Shown piece after piece: positions 1 to 11,293 of a stretch of 64,000 bases of DNA (positions within the stretch are counted from its first letter, which is position 1; each line of letters opens with the position of its first letter). The stretch is from Ophioderma brevispina (taxonomy: Eukaryota > Echinodermata > Ophiuroidea > Amphilepidida > Ophiodermatidae). The stretch covers positions 1-64,000 of the forward strand of contig JAMKCH010012393.1 in NCBI GenBank assembly GCA_023653785.1. The letters are read 5' to 3'. Both the position numbers and the translations under genes were made by a program. Below the pieces are notes generated by a model. That model searched no databases. It worked only from the letters and a program-made list of their open reading frames with translations, and was not told where the DNA came from.

Positions 1-1860
1 TGCCGCCCCATAACTTCAATTGTTATTCATATCCTCACAAGTGACCCTTCCGAGGATAATCCTAATCCGATTTTCTCGCTCGAAAAAATTCGCAGTTCGT
101 GGTTGTTTCTTCATTGCGTAAAGATTCCGGGTCATCGGGAATCAGCACGCGATGAATGCTGCGAAGAAAATACTCAAACATATGGCGGCTAACATGTTCG
201 TGGTTCGTGGATTTTGGTCGGGAACCCATGCTCGTTCCAAAAAAAGGGGGGACTAGTTGCAAATGCGGGACTACCGCTAGGGGTATCAAATTCACAATAA
301 TCATGTTCTAGTCCCGCTAGGGGTACAAATTCAGTTGTGAATGTGACTGGTTCAATGATACAAATTGGAAAAATTAACCTAAACATATCAAAATTAACCC
401 TAAGTGTGTATTTTTCTTGCAGTAGCACAAGTGTAATTTTTCTTGTACATTGACTATTTTAAATGTGTATCTTTTTCATGTATTGAGAACAGGTCTGGCA
501 AGGGGAATACTCTCACAAATTATCTTCAATCTTCAATCAATCTTTATTTGTTCATCATAGAATACAACAAAACAATATGATAATTAATTATGCCAATAAT
601 GCAGTACAGTGAAAAATTAATTGTTACAATATTAATCAAAAATATTTTGCATATAAGTAAAGATGTTTATAATACATTATGAGTGGAATTTCAAAAGAGT
701 ATATAATTGGGATAATACTAGTGGAAAATAGGAAGTCGTGTCACTGCTGTACCGTTAGGTGTTTATTTTCACTGAAAACTAGTATAATATCTCCAAAACT
801 GGTCCCATTAGATTCCGGGTATATTTTAACTAAAAATTGGCCCCGTTAGGGGTCACTTCAGACCTCTTGGAACGAGCATGGGTGCCCAACGAAAATCCAA
901 GACGGCTCCCCCGGGTCAACACGTTCAAATTTAGTCAAACTTCCATCCTTTATTTCTCACACTAGGCAGTCTTGAGCACTAAAGCTGAACGCATAACGAT
1001 GTACATACACTGCGTATTTAACGAAAACAGCAACAAATACACATCGGAGACAGCCGGAACATGTTGTAATATGCAACTAAATAAAATCTATTTAGATAAA
1101 ATATTTCAGTTGCAAAAATGGGCTGTAAGGACGATTTCAAATAGTCATTATAGATGCCATACTGGGCCATTATTTTCAAAATTCAATTGTTAACGTATTT
1201 GATCATCATAAGGCTGGAAACTTGCAGTGTTTATGTTACAAACACTATAATAGCCCAATTTACCAAAACCTTTTGAGAATTACTTTGTTAAAAACATGCC
1301 CAAATACATAAATACCATACAAGAAAATGCCCAAACTTTATCTTATAATAAGGTCCCAAGAAAAAAAAAAGTTGTCTCGGAAGGACCGCGAGTATAGGTT
1401 TAATAATGCTTTTTGACCGCATAATTTTGTTTTTTAAAAAAAAAAAAAAACCTTTCATTTTTTTTTAAAAAATCCGAAAAAAATGAAAATATTGGCATTG
1501 AAAAAAGTGGGCCAAAAAAAAATATGCATTTAAAAAAAAAAAAAAAGAAACGCATTTCGCATTAGCATTTTTCTAAAAACACAAAAAAAACCCCGCATTT
1601 CGCATTAGCATGTTTTCACATTCTTCTAGACACACTGGTGGTTTTTTTTGGCCGAGAAGCACAATATCTTTCCAAGTCGCGCGATGAGAAATTCGGACCA
1701 AAATAATGGAATTCTCGGGACAATAATCCCAACGACGTGTTAAACATATCAAGTGTTTTAGAAAATAATTCAAAATCTCTATTATGTGCATCTGACGGAG
1801 TTTTGTTGGGGTGTCTTGTTTGGGTATGGTGTATGTGATACGGTGTGTTTTGTTGGGTTT
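1..1860. other. Non-coding, repeat-rich left flank
   Basis: Apart from the inverted-repeat element at 209-898 this stretch holds only short chance ORFs. There are long A and T homopolymer runs between about 1360 and 1600. No conserved protein motif, RNA gene or splice-bounded exon was recognised. Confidence 0.5.
209..898. mobile_element. Inverted-repeat (foldback) element, about 690 bp
   Basis: Positions 209-238 and 869-898 are 30-base inverted copies of each other, matching at 27 of 30 positions (core CCCATGCTCGTTCC). The interior carries several copies of a CGTTAGGGGT or CGCTAGGGGT motif near both ends. No transposase frame is present, so this would be a non-autonomous element. No clear target duplication was found, and family is unassigned. 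Confidence 0.55.
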
Positions 1861-1996
1861 GTATGAAACTTAGGTTTACGGGGGATGATCACATCTGGCC
1901 TTATTTGCTTTCGCTTCTCTCCTCAATATCCCTGTCTTTGTGTCTTTGTAAGATTTATGTGATGAGATTGATAAAGTTGATTGATTGATTGATTGT
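1861..1996 (+). mobile_element. 3' tail of a CR1/L2-like LINE
   Basis: The segment starts with GATGATCACATCTGGCCTT and ends in a tandem GATT tetranucleotide tail (about 1972-1996). A diverged copy of the same start (GACGATTACATCTGGCCTTT) occurs near 29110. Short tandem tails of this kind close many CR1/L2-type non-LTR elements. The clade is inferred from this tail, because no reverse transcriptase is attached here. Confidence 0.45.
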
Positions 1997-3365
1997 ATAT
2001 TTTACACTTTTGCCGTTCGTATATAGTTTTCACAATGCTCCAGTAATGATTGCTCGCATCCGATTGCGGCAGGGGATTACGAGCCAAAAAGGGCGCTGTG
2101 ATCCAAAGAGGTTCTATATAGATAGAGAGGCAAACACGTTAGTAATCTTACGACACAAAGAAAAAACTAGAGTACCAACAATAGAAGCATGGCTGCCTCC
2201 GCTTTTCCACATACTGTGGGTGCCGCTTTGCATTACACTAATCGGTAGTGAAGTGATACAAATTAATTTATGTGTGAGAGGTGGGCCAGGTGTAACATAG
2301 TGGTACCTGGAATCATTGTGATCAGATATCTTTTTTCTCATAATTGCAATGCGCGCTAGGTGAAAAGATTGTATTCATTGAGGCGGTTTATTGAATCAAG
2401 AAGCACTGATGTGTCATTTCATCGTTGTGTGTCCTGGGTAGGACAAAATTTAACCACCCAATAGCACCCAACATCCAACAACTGATTATTTTGCCGGATT
2501 GTTTGTACTGAATTGACATTAGTTGTGTATACAAGCACCCAACTGATATTATCCGTGCAATATTCAAAATTGTCAGCGCCCAGCACGGGAAGACTGGTTG
2601 TGGATGCGTTTCACCCCCTTGGTTGAATCCCTTCATTTGGTCTTGCGGGTAATGGACTAAACAGATTAAAATCGAATGGTGGAAGTCATTGTGCTGGCTT
2701 CTTATCTCTTTTGTCCATGGAAGGCCTATTGCCATGGTTGGCCTTTTTTTTTTTAAAATGGCAGTGCTAAGATTTTTAAAAATATCTTTTCGTTTCAAGT
2801 GTGTGTGCTTATTATATAATTATTTAATTTGTATTTTGATTTAGGGTATATGGGTGTATTACACTGCTTTTTGCGCATCTGGCAGTTATATTCTATGGTA
2901 TCTGTTGTAATATTTTTGTCGTTTATATCTCGGAAGGGGTCGGAAGAGAATATAAGTTCGTCATTTGATGGACATTGAACTTGGCTGGGATGTCAAATCC
3001 CGCTTTGCGTAATCTTCTTAATACAAGTCGGCCCATTTTGATGGCCAAATAAAAACGTAATGCGTTATGTTTGTAATGAGATAAGAATGCATATTCTCCA
3101 ATGCTGTGATAAGGATGGTATTTGCCGTGTAAACAGGTAAGTTATGTTCACATAACAACGTTTAATGCAATTAATTGCTGGGAATGTTTCATCCCGATAA
3201 TTTCATGGAAACATCCAAGCTATCTTACTGTGAAAAATATGTATTTTAGGCACATTATTTCCTAGGTACATAACTATACATTGTATCGGTACCATAACAT
3301 TTTACCGGTAGTCATTATAGTAGATTCCTCTTACCTCTCACACTGAATGAATAGGACCAACTGAC
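1997..3365. other. Intergenic; no recognisable gene
   Basis: A 136-codon minus-strand frame at 2388-2798 is open but shows no family motif that I recognise, and its composition is not convincing. The remainder is AT-rich sequence without obvious repeats. Confidence 0.4.
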
Positions 3366-3572
3366 CCTCTACACATGGATATATAGCGCACCGTTTGTAA
3401 ATAGTGCTGCGTGAAAATATGCTAGGAAGTTGCATTTTAATTTCCGCATATGGGTTCACTTTATTGTCAAAGTTAAAGGAATTTGTTAACAATGGAACAT
3501 CTGTGTGGAATATGTGCACCTTGTTTCAATCGGCGATCAGATTCCGCTCTCTTCTCTATCCATGTGTAGAGG
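3366..3572. mobile_element. Small inverted-repeat element (207 bp)
   Basis: CCTCTACACATGGATA at 3366-3381 is perfectly inverted at 3557-3572. The flanks also match partly on each side. It is likely a miniature element or foldback, and no duplication of the target could be fixed. Confidence 0.5.
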
Positions 3573-4210
3573 TGCAGTGGGAGACCCTAAAGCTTTTAAT
3601 GAGGTTCTCACGTATTTTGAACTATTCTTGTATATGTTATGTCCACAATCGCGTAAGGGCGAAATTCTCTTCCACCCCTTCGTTTCTATTGTTTGCAGTT
3701 TTCCGTCAAAAGATGTGAATATTAATTAATGCAAATGAAGAATAATCAACTTGAATTAACAACGGACATTGAATATTAATTTAAATGTAAATATAGAAAG
3801 ACTCATTATTTATAACCATAAGAATTATTAAATTTCCCCTATGGGTCTAAACAATAATAGGATATTAAGCCACACGTCGTGTGTCCACAAATTTTAAAAA
3901 TAACAACTAAAAAAAAAAAAACAGAAAAACAGCCCCAAAAGCATTATAAAACAGCCATCGTGATTACAAACGATACCACACGGAGTATATTAAACAGAAA
4001 TACTTCCCTTTGTGTGACGCGCGTTTGACGAGAAAATAATAGCACAGGTCGGAATATCATCAATAATCACTTAACCGGTCGCAATATACAACCAGAAAGC
4101 AGTATTTCAACCCCACAAAACGTATTTATTGGACACAGTTCATGGTGCAACCATATGAAATAAAGGAAACACGGAAACGATGATAGGAGTACTTTAAGGC
4201 CAATTATAAT

Positions 4211-4550
4211 GGATTTATTAGGGAACATGCGAAAAATTTTAAAGTGGTCTCACAGACCGACGCCTTATTACGACATGGATAGTAGCCAAACTTAATACCT
4301 AATTTCTAGTATCTCATGATATGCTTTTAGTGATAATATTTAAGATATTCCACTCTAGGCAAAGAAAATGACGTTTAACGGGATTCTTTGTTAAACATCA
4401 CTACTGAACCATCACTATCAACCCACAATTTGCGTTGATGTCATAAGCTTCCTTCGTGGCCGAGCGGACTCCTAAGCGTTGGACGTTATTCGATTGTACT
4501 TTTTGATGTCATTGTTGTCGGTAGTTCGAGTCAAGGCGGTAGCCACGACT
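4211..4550 (+). repeat. tRNA-derived SINE-like repeat, copy 1
   Basis: It carries an RNA polymerase III box A (TGGCCGAGCGG, 4457-4467) and, about 55 bases on, a box B-like GTAGTTCGAGT (about 4521-4531). This resembles a tRNA-Ser/Leu head with a long variable arm. The segment before the tRNA part contains GGTCTCACAG and TTAAACGGGATTCTTTGTTA, both repeated in copy 2. The tRNA-like part does not fold cleanly by eye into an acceptor stem, so it is called a repeat and not a functional tRNA gene. Confidence 0.6.
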
Positions 4551-5048
4551 ATTCAGCACATTAAAATTACACGAGATAGATCATTCTGTATTACGCGTCA
4601 CCTTGGCCATTGAAGGTTATGGAATGGAAGTATAATTCAAACATTTTCAAATCTTTATGATGTATTTCGCAGTATTCAGTGATTGTCAAGAGTCAGGCAA
4701 TATCAAGAGTTTTTGGGCAGTTGATTTTACATTAAATTTTGCATTTTCATAAATAACCAAATGGGATTTTTTAAATAGATATATTCAAAACTGTTCATTA
4801 GACGGAAATGAGACCACAATTTATAAAAAATAAGTTGATTGTAAAATATTTAGAATCGAAAATCATAAGACATACCAGTGAAACTTTATCAAGGAAAACG
4901 AGCATTACCACTAATTCGAGAAAAAAGTATGGCGAGCAAACAAAATCTACAACTGATTATGTGACCATTTCAATGACAAGCTCAATTATAAGGAAAAACG
5001 GAGAAAACGACAAGTTAGGAATTGTTTTTTTTAAACGGTTTTTGATAA
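4551..5048. other. Spacer between the two tRNA-derived repeats
   Basis: AT-rich sequence with an 86-codon frame at 4808-5068 that runs into the next repeat copy and shows no known motif. Nothing else was recognised. Confidence 0.4.
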
Positions 5049-5395
5049 GGATTATTAGTGGCAAATAGGAAAACTTAAAAAAAAAACGGTCTCACAGGCC
5101 TACAGCCTTTAGTATGAAAGTGAATATTGGCGAAATTTTCGTACATTATTTTAAATTTATCATCATGATGGCCTTTTACTGCTAAATCTGGGAAAATAAT
5201 TGACTTCGATGTAAGAGACAAATTTATACTTAAACGGATTCTTTTTTAAACATTACTGATCCATCACTTACTAGCGTATACAACAAATGACGTCTTGTTC
5301 TGTAAGCTTCCACCGTGGCGCAGCGGTGTAAGCGATAGGACATATACTGATTTTACTTTGGATAGTCTGTTGTGTCAGTTCGAGGCGGTGGTGGC
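5049..5395 (+). repeat. tRNA-derived SINE-like repeat, copy 2
   Basis: Direct repeat of 4211-4550, about 840 bases downstream. Box A is TGGCGCAGCGG (5316-5326) and box B is CAGTTCGAGGC (about 5375-5385). Shared landmarks in the same order are GGTCTCACAG, a TTAAACGGATTCTTTTTTAA block and TAAGCTTCC just before box A. Copies differ by many substitutions and small indels, so this is an old family or an old local duplication. Confidence 0.6.
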
Positions 5396-7149
5396 CCCAC
5401 CCTTTCGGGATTATGCTAGTATTCAATTCTGGTGGTATTCATCTTTTATTTTGGTTATGTAGGTGTACAAGGATGCTTTTGGTTTCTTTTAAGTAGTTTT
5501 CCGGGTCTGCGTTTCTTACCAGTTTTTAAAGGTTTCTGAGTGATGCTGAATGGCATCTTATAAATTATAAGTTGAAATTAACCAAGGTGGTTTCCGTAAT
5601 TGTAATGGAATAGAATGTAGTGGTCATCTTGGTAAAATACGTCTTATGAATGCAAAGCGTCAAACTCATTCTTTTCTTTAAAAAACGTAAAAAAGACTAA
5701 CAGTGTATATTATCAACAAAAGGCACAAAAAACATTCCACAATTTTATTGCCTTTTTAATTTATCTTTGTGAAAACGGCCTAAAATTGCAGAACCCGGCA
5801 ATATGAACCATATACGAACTAAATAAAGGAGGATAAAAATGTCGAAAAAGCACTGAACTTTTTTTGTTAAGTATATAAGTATATATAATATATATAGTAT
5901 ATTATATCTAGAGTACTATATCTATATATAGTGATGAATATAGTAATATATATATAATATAAAATTTGATAGCCCATGGACTTCCAAGCTCTAATGTGTT
6001 CATTCTCAATGTCTAAAAGCAAAATAGACAACCAAACAATTACTTGAATAACCGAGAAAAAAAAAAAACAACGGACTTCGAATACTTTAATTATAACACA
6101 GTGTTCAATAGTGAAATTTTAACTACGTATAGATTAATAACTATATTCAGCCAGTGTGATTAATAAACTATATTCATAGTGTGCAATATTTCCTAAACAC
6201 TTTGCTTTACTTAATGTTAAATAACCACATCACGTTCCAAGTCGACAGCGATACAACATTAAAGTATGTAATAATCACACACACGCAATAAAGTGCTATA
6301 CAAACAAATGTTCGCAGAAACAGGATTTCTTGCAAATTGACCAACTCCTACTTGCATAGCTATTTAATGGTGCAAAAAAATTAAGGAAATTACCAAAAAA
6401 CGTTGGCAACGTAACAAAAACAAGTTGTAACAAGGTACGAGCCATATAAAGTTTTAATAAATTTAAAGATAGCACCAAGTATACTCAAGTGGTCGGCCCC
6501 ATGGCAAACTTGGTCCCATTTTTCTACAATGCAAAAGAAAAATACCCCTTTCCCACTATCAACCTCCCATACAGGCATAAAGATAAAGTTATAGATTTTC
6601 ATGATAGGGGCGCGCTGATGATAATACCGAGTTCGGGGACGAGTCAAAACAGTTTTGCTCTTACTGCTGATGGCAACCAGAAGCAGCGAAACCTCCTTTC
6701 GCGTAAAGTTCGTTCTTAGTACTTCTTCCTACAGAGAGAGAGGTCTTGAATCATGGAAACACGACCAATCCTCCAACAATAAGAAATCAAGCATGAAACA
6801 AACAAAACTAAGCAATACCCAACTTGAAAGGATATCAAGTCAGAACAAGACGGCCGTTTACACAAGAAAATAGGAAGTGTATTAATTCCAAACTCAAACC
6901 GCCAATATAACCTTAAACCAAGAAAGATGCTGTTGGAATTATTTAAATCACAATTGGGTCTAATGATACAATGGTCTTTAATGAAATTATGGACATTCCT
7001 CAAAAAAGGGAATTCGGAAAAGAAGAAAATGGGACATTTTGCAATGGGCAGACGCACGTGAGCTATAATCAGTGTATACTTTAATTTATTAATTATATGG
7101 CTAGTTAATCTTTTTAAAACTGGTGTTTTTTTTACTTGCCAACAGTGTT
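5396..7149. other. Intergenic; AT microsatellite, no gene recognised
   Basis: Holds an imperfect (TA)n microsatellite at about 5875-5962 and a short tandem AATAAACTATATTCA-type repeat near 6140-6180. Frames at 6390-6647, 6489-6719 and 6716-7306 are open but overlap one another on both strands and show no family motif. Confidence 0.4.
5875..5962. repeat. Imperfect (TA)n microsatellite
   Basis: Nearly uninterrupted alternation of A and T with rare C or G. Confidence 0.85.
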
Positions 7150-7159
7150 TTGGTCGATA

Positions 7160-7305
7160 TAATATATTAATATGTAAAAAGTTCAAAGTTCCACGTAAAA
7201 GAAGTCGTAATATGAGATCAGTTAACAGGCTCATGTTAACTGATCTCATTATTACGGCATTCTTTACTTTGGACATTGAACTTTTTATAATATGTAATGC
7301 CGACA
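7160..7305. repeat. Long imperfect hairpin upstream of the P450 first exon
   Basis: TGAGATCAGTTAACA (7213-7227) is perfectly inverted at 7234-7248 with a 6-base loop. Pairing continues outward through TCGTAAT/ATTACGG and AAAAAGTTCAA/TTGAACTTTTT, giving arms of about 70 bases. It sits about 330 bases before the P450 start codon. It is probably a foldback element, although a regulatory or transcribed hairpin cannot be excluded. Confidence 0.6.
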
Positions 7306-7633
7306 CAACTTTTTATCTATCTATCTTTGCTGGAAAAGTTGAACATTTTACAAAACAAAAAATTAGCTCACCAGAGGACTTTCGATGTAGCACTTTTCCG
7401 TTGATTAAATTTATGTTCAAACCCTCGCATCTCAACGTGTACACAACAGCTAAAGTGGACGTCACGTACTACCACTTATTTAGTCTAATTGTTTGGTATA
7501 CAAAGAGAAAGTGTAAGCAACCGTAGCAAATACACACGACAAATAACCTTCATTGGTAGCTCTCGGTATCAACTGCTGTCATTGAATGTCCTTCGTTGTT
7601 GTTGCTGCTGTTCAAGTTCAATTTCTACCTGCA

Positions 7634-8000
7634 ATGTCCGGTATATTTTCCTTACTCTTTGATATTCGAAGTATTTTAGTTTGCATAGTTACCTGTGCTT
7701 TGTTCTACTTATGGGTAAGTCGACCAAACAATTTACCACTAGGTCCATGGTCATGGCCATTCTTTGGTTGTGCGCCACAGATTGCCTGGGGATTGTTGAG
7801 ATCCGATCTACCGGTCCAAGAATACCTGACACAGTTGAAAAGTGTTTATGGTAGTGTGTATTGTTTGGATATCTGTGGACGAAAGATTGTACTGTTGAAT
7901 AGTTATAGGGCAATGGTTGAAGTCTTCAATAATCCACATATAAGTTACAGGCCCAACGCACCGCGCGGTCTGGCGACAAGTTTAACTCAAATGCAAAAAG
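7634..8000 (+). CDS. Cytochrome P450 (CYP2-like), exon 1
   Basis: This exon encodes the N-terminal membrane anchor and hinge of a microsomal haem monooxygenase, an enzyme type that oxidises lipophilic substrates using NADPH-P450 reductase electrons. A hydrophobic signal-anchor lies at about residues 13-28. It is followed by the proline-rich hinge (L-P-L-G-P-W-S-W-P-F-F-G, about residues 34-45) and a first-helix region ending Q-M-Q-K. I chose the Met at 7634 because it places the anchor at the usual CYP2 distance. An in-frame Met at 7586 would add 16 residues. The exon ends at a GTGAGC donor in phase 1, which matches the phase of the exon at 11905. It has no internal frameshift. CYP2-family membership is inferred from the hinge and the K-G-I-V-F junction; no subfamily is claimed. 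Confidence 0.9.
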
Positions 8001-8147
8001 GTGAGCCAGTGTATTTAATATTTAGGATAGTATTTATCATGTTTATAGTATCGGTAAACTGAATAGATTTAAATGTATATCGAAGTGTTTATTGCAATAT
8101 TTTCAATGGTTTAATTTCTTCTATACATTTTAATTATATTAAAAACA

Positions 8148-8345
8148 CACCCAAACACAAACCACCCAACTCACACTCGGGCTGCACACCAAATATCACA
8201 CAATACAAAGTTGCCACCGCCAACATACGGCGAGCACAACACACCACCACACACACAAGCACACACCATCACCATTACCACCACCATCACACCATCGCCA
8301 ACACACACATCCCCACTACAACAACCACCACCAACCACATGCAAA
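8148..8345. repeat. CA/CCA-rich low-complexity tract
   Basis: About 200 bases made mostly of ACACAC, CACCA and ACCACC units on the + strand, with few G residues. Simple-sequence expansion is the likely origin. Confidence 0.8.
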
Positions 8346-8459
8346 CAAATACACTTTTAATGAAACTAATCAGATAACTTGAATGTTCAACAAATGTTAG
8401 CTTTATATAATGTTAGGTTTAATTTTTACGGGAATATTAGTATATGCCGGTGTAAAGAA

Positions 8460-8622
8460 ACTGAGTGTCCCCCATGAGAGAGTGTCCTAGCTACCATAGC
8501 AACATGTACGGAATAAACCGTGACCTTGTAAACGAGGCCATTTGGGTACAGTGCTGAAACAAATGATGCATACAGCACTCAATGGAGAACATAATAGGCA
8601 GATGGGTGGTAGGACACTCAGT
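8460..8622. mobile_element. Small inverted-repeat element (163 bp)
   Basis: ACTGAGTGTCC at 8460-8470 is perfectly inverted at 8612-8622. The interior has no coding potential. Probably a miniature element, with no target duplication identified. Confidence 0.4.
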
Positions 8623-9319
8623 CACACGGACACTGTATTATATGACACCGGGATTCGAAAAAGAAGTGATAACATTTCTTATGGAAGAGTAAGTAATTCT
8701 GATGGTACTCCAATTAAATGTTTTCCAATAGAACTCTGTTATAATATTCTGATTTGCCCAAGAAGTTTGTTAGAAAAACAAAGTAGTCATTCGTTAACAG
8801 ATCCCTCATGAAATATTTTTGATACTGCAATTGACAATTTGAATATTTTTAATATACTCCCGATCACCCCCTCCCAACACAGATGCTTACCTTGAAATCT
8901 TGTTTGTCTTGTTTGAATTATTGAATTTTGCCATAACTGTTAACTCTTAGCAGGAGCAAGACACTATAATCTCTTTCTTGAACGGGGGCGTCCAAAGCTC
9001 GGGCCAAAGCTTATCAACCGCTCACACTTCCTTGTCTAAAGAAAGCAGGTCCACCACATTATCACAGTCTTCCATATCACGTCCTGTTTTCTACCCTCTT
9101 TTATGAGGGTATCACAATATTAAAATATTGCGATAATCCTGCCTCCAACATTTCAATAATTCTGCCTTTTTCAAACTTTGAACACTAGGGGAAACCCATT
9201 GCTAGATCTTGTCTTTAAGAGTAACTTGCCTTTGAGTAAAATAATATTTTAAATATGAGGCCTAAACACCTGTACAAGAAAAGCCCTACAGAAAAAAAAG
9301 TTCTACACAAGTTGCCTTA

Positions 9320-9825
9320 CCAATCAGTCCTTACCCAAGATCTGGAGGAAGGCCACTATCATCGCACTCCCCAAACCAAACAAGCCTGACGACAAACCTA
9401 AGAACTACCGCCCAATATCACTACTGTGTGTTTCCTTTAAACTCCTTGAGAGGATGATCCTGGCCCGGCTGGAGACCGTCGTCGAACCCCATCTGCCTGA
9501 CGAACAAGCAGGATTTCGCCGTGGCGGAGCACTGTCCACCAGATTGTAAAACTCACAAATGATATTGAGGAAAGCTTTGAAAAGCGTCGTAAGGCAAGCG
9601 TAATCTTGATGGACCTTACTGCAGCATACGACATCGTGTGGCACCAGGGCCTGACACTCAAGCTTCTCAGGACCATTCCAGATCGTCATCTTGAACAATT
9701 CATATGTAACATGCTTGCAAATGGTAGCTTTATTCTCAAGACCAGCGATGGGCAGAGTAGTCGTCTGCGTCGTCTGAGGAACGGAGTACCACAGGGATCT
9801 GTACTGGCTCCCATGCTGTTCAACT
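9320..9825 (+). mobile_element. Jockey/CR1-like LINE reverse transcriptase, 5' part (degenerate)
   Basis: Encodes the fingers and palm start of a non-LTR reverse transcriptase, the enzyme that copies element RNA into DNA at a nicked target. Visible blocks in order are K-A-T-I-I-A-L-P-K-P, N-Y-R-P-I-S-L-L (9403-9426), E-Q-A-G-F-R-R-G, the first catalytic Asp in D-L-T-A-A-Y-D (9612-9632) and G-V-P-Q-G-S-V-L-A-P (9783-9812). A one-base loss near 9525 puts the first blocks in a different frame from the catalytic block. No endonuclease domain precedes it, so the copy is 5'-truncated. It ends exactly where the element at 9826 begins, and the protein resumes at 10492. Confidence 0.92.
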
Positions 9826-10491
9826 GGGTAAAGCGGGGTAATATTGGCCCCGGGGCATTATGGACCCCTTTATAAGTTTGAACTAGGAGTGGTAGAAGTG
9901 ACCCTTCTATTGGGACTTGAAAGAACATCATTCAACTACTGTAATTTGGTTATTAACGGAGTGTCCGAAAAGTCAAAGTTAATATTTAAATTTAAAATTT
10001 CCAACACGTTTTCTTATTATGTCATTGACGTTTTAAAACATCCCTATTTTCGCTTGAGCCTCGTTTTGGAGGTTGTTACCATGGCAACATGTAGTACTGA
10101 CTTTACCCATGTATCGATACATGTATCAAATTCCTAGCTCACATCTAATTTCAAAATGGCTGGATACATTATGTATGCGTGATCTGGGGTAATGGGATAA
10201 TATGGACACCCTATATCCCCATGTACAAACTTTATGGGACGGGGCAATACGGACCATATGAGGTCCATATTACCCGGCCTCTATTGCCAATAACGGGGTG
10301 GTCCATATTGCCGACGCATGGTAATATGGACCCTTTGCAAAAAAAAAGTTTGAAAGCCTATATCTTTTATTTGGTTAGAGATGAATGAATATCTTTTGGT
10401 CTGTACCTACCCATCAACCAAAGCTATCAATTGATAATGAAAAGTTATTAAAGAATAAAATACAATTCTTGAAAATTATCCCACTTTACCC
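9826..10491. mobile_element. 666-bp terminal-inverted-repeat element inside the LINE
   Basis: The ends GGGTAAAGCGGGGTAAT (from 9826) and ATTATCCCACTTTACCC (to 10491) are inverted copies with two mismatches. The element interrupts a reverse-transcriptase frame between L-F-N and Y-I-S-D, which fixes its borders to within a base or two. The interior repeats a TAATATGGACC motif in both orientations several times. It has no transposase and is non-autonomous. A target duplication is not evident (at most one T), so the superfamily is left open. Confidence 0.8.
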
Positions 10492-11293
10492 TATATCAGC
10501 GATCTACCTCAAACAACATCTAGACAATATGACTACGCCGACGATCTTGCCCTTCTCCACTCAGACAGCAGCTGGACAGAAGTAGAAAGTACACTTTCTG
10601 TAGACATGGCCCTACTTGCAGCATATCTTAAGTCCTGTATCCTGAAGCTGAGCAAAGCAAAGACCACCGCTACTGCCTTCCACCTCAACACCAAAGAGGC
10701 TCATCGTCGGCTTCAAATCAACCTCAATGGAACGCCTCTGCCATATAATCCTACACCAACCTATCTGGGAGTGAAGCTTGACCGGCCATTTACTTACCGG
10801 CAGCCATGCGCCAAGGTATCTTCGAGGAATAACCTCCTGTGCCGACTTGCTGGCCCGCTTGCTGGATCCTCATGGGGTGCCAGCCCAACGACTCTACGCA
10901 CCACCGCCTTGGCTCTGGTCTACAGCGCTGCTGAATATGCCTCCCCAGCATGGTGCAACAACTCTCACACAAAGAAGCTGGACACAGTACTCAATGAGAC
11001 CCTGAGAACCATTACCGGTTGCCTCCGTCCCACTCCATCTGAGTTTCCTGGTAGCAAGCTTCCACGCAAGGAATGGGTCACCTTAAACCGGATTCACACA
11101 GGAGTCGGTCGCTTCAACAGCAATGAGCGCCGATGGGGCTGCGGCCTTCGCCAGCCTGCCAATGTGGTTCTCCTTTACAGAATGCGGATCACATTCTCAA
11201 TGAGTGCCCTACATTCCGTCCACCGGTGGACATAGATATCTCAAACCCCAACCAACCAACAGTGAGCTGGCTCCGCCGTCTACAACATATCTA
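10492..11293 (+). mobile_element. Jockey/CR1-like LINE reverse transcriptase, 3' part (degenerate)
   Basis: Continuation of the reverse transcriptase at 9320-9825. It begins Y-I-S-D-L-P and reaches the catalytic Y-A-D-D at 10534-10545, about 14 codons on, then the thumb (Y-L-G-V-K-L-D and A-E-Y-A-S-P-A-W). A frame change near 11140 moves the end into another frame, where a cysteine/histidine cluster (C-x-C-G then H-x4-C, about 11157-11211) resembles the C-terminal knuckle of Jockey-type elements. The frame stops at about 11293. It lies in sense orientation in the P450 intron. Confidence 0.92.

Noticed and set aside
2388..2798. 136-codon minus-strand frame as a gene
   Set aside because: No family motif or supporting context; listed only as an open frame in the intergenic entry.
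4448..4545. Functional tRNA gene (also 5308-5395 and 40387-40461)
   Set aside because: Box A and box B are present, but acceptor and anticodon stems could not be paired convincingly, and two of the copies belong to a longer repeat.
6716..7306. 196-codon minus-strand open frame
   Set aside because: It overlaps frames on the other strand and runs into the hairpin at 7160-7305, with no recognisable domain. Its length is plausible by chance in AT-rich repeats, so it was not called as a gene.
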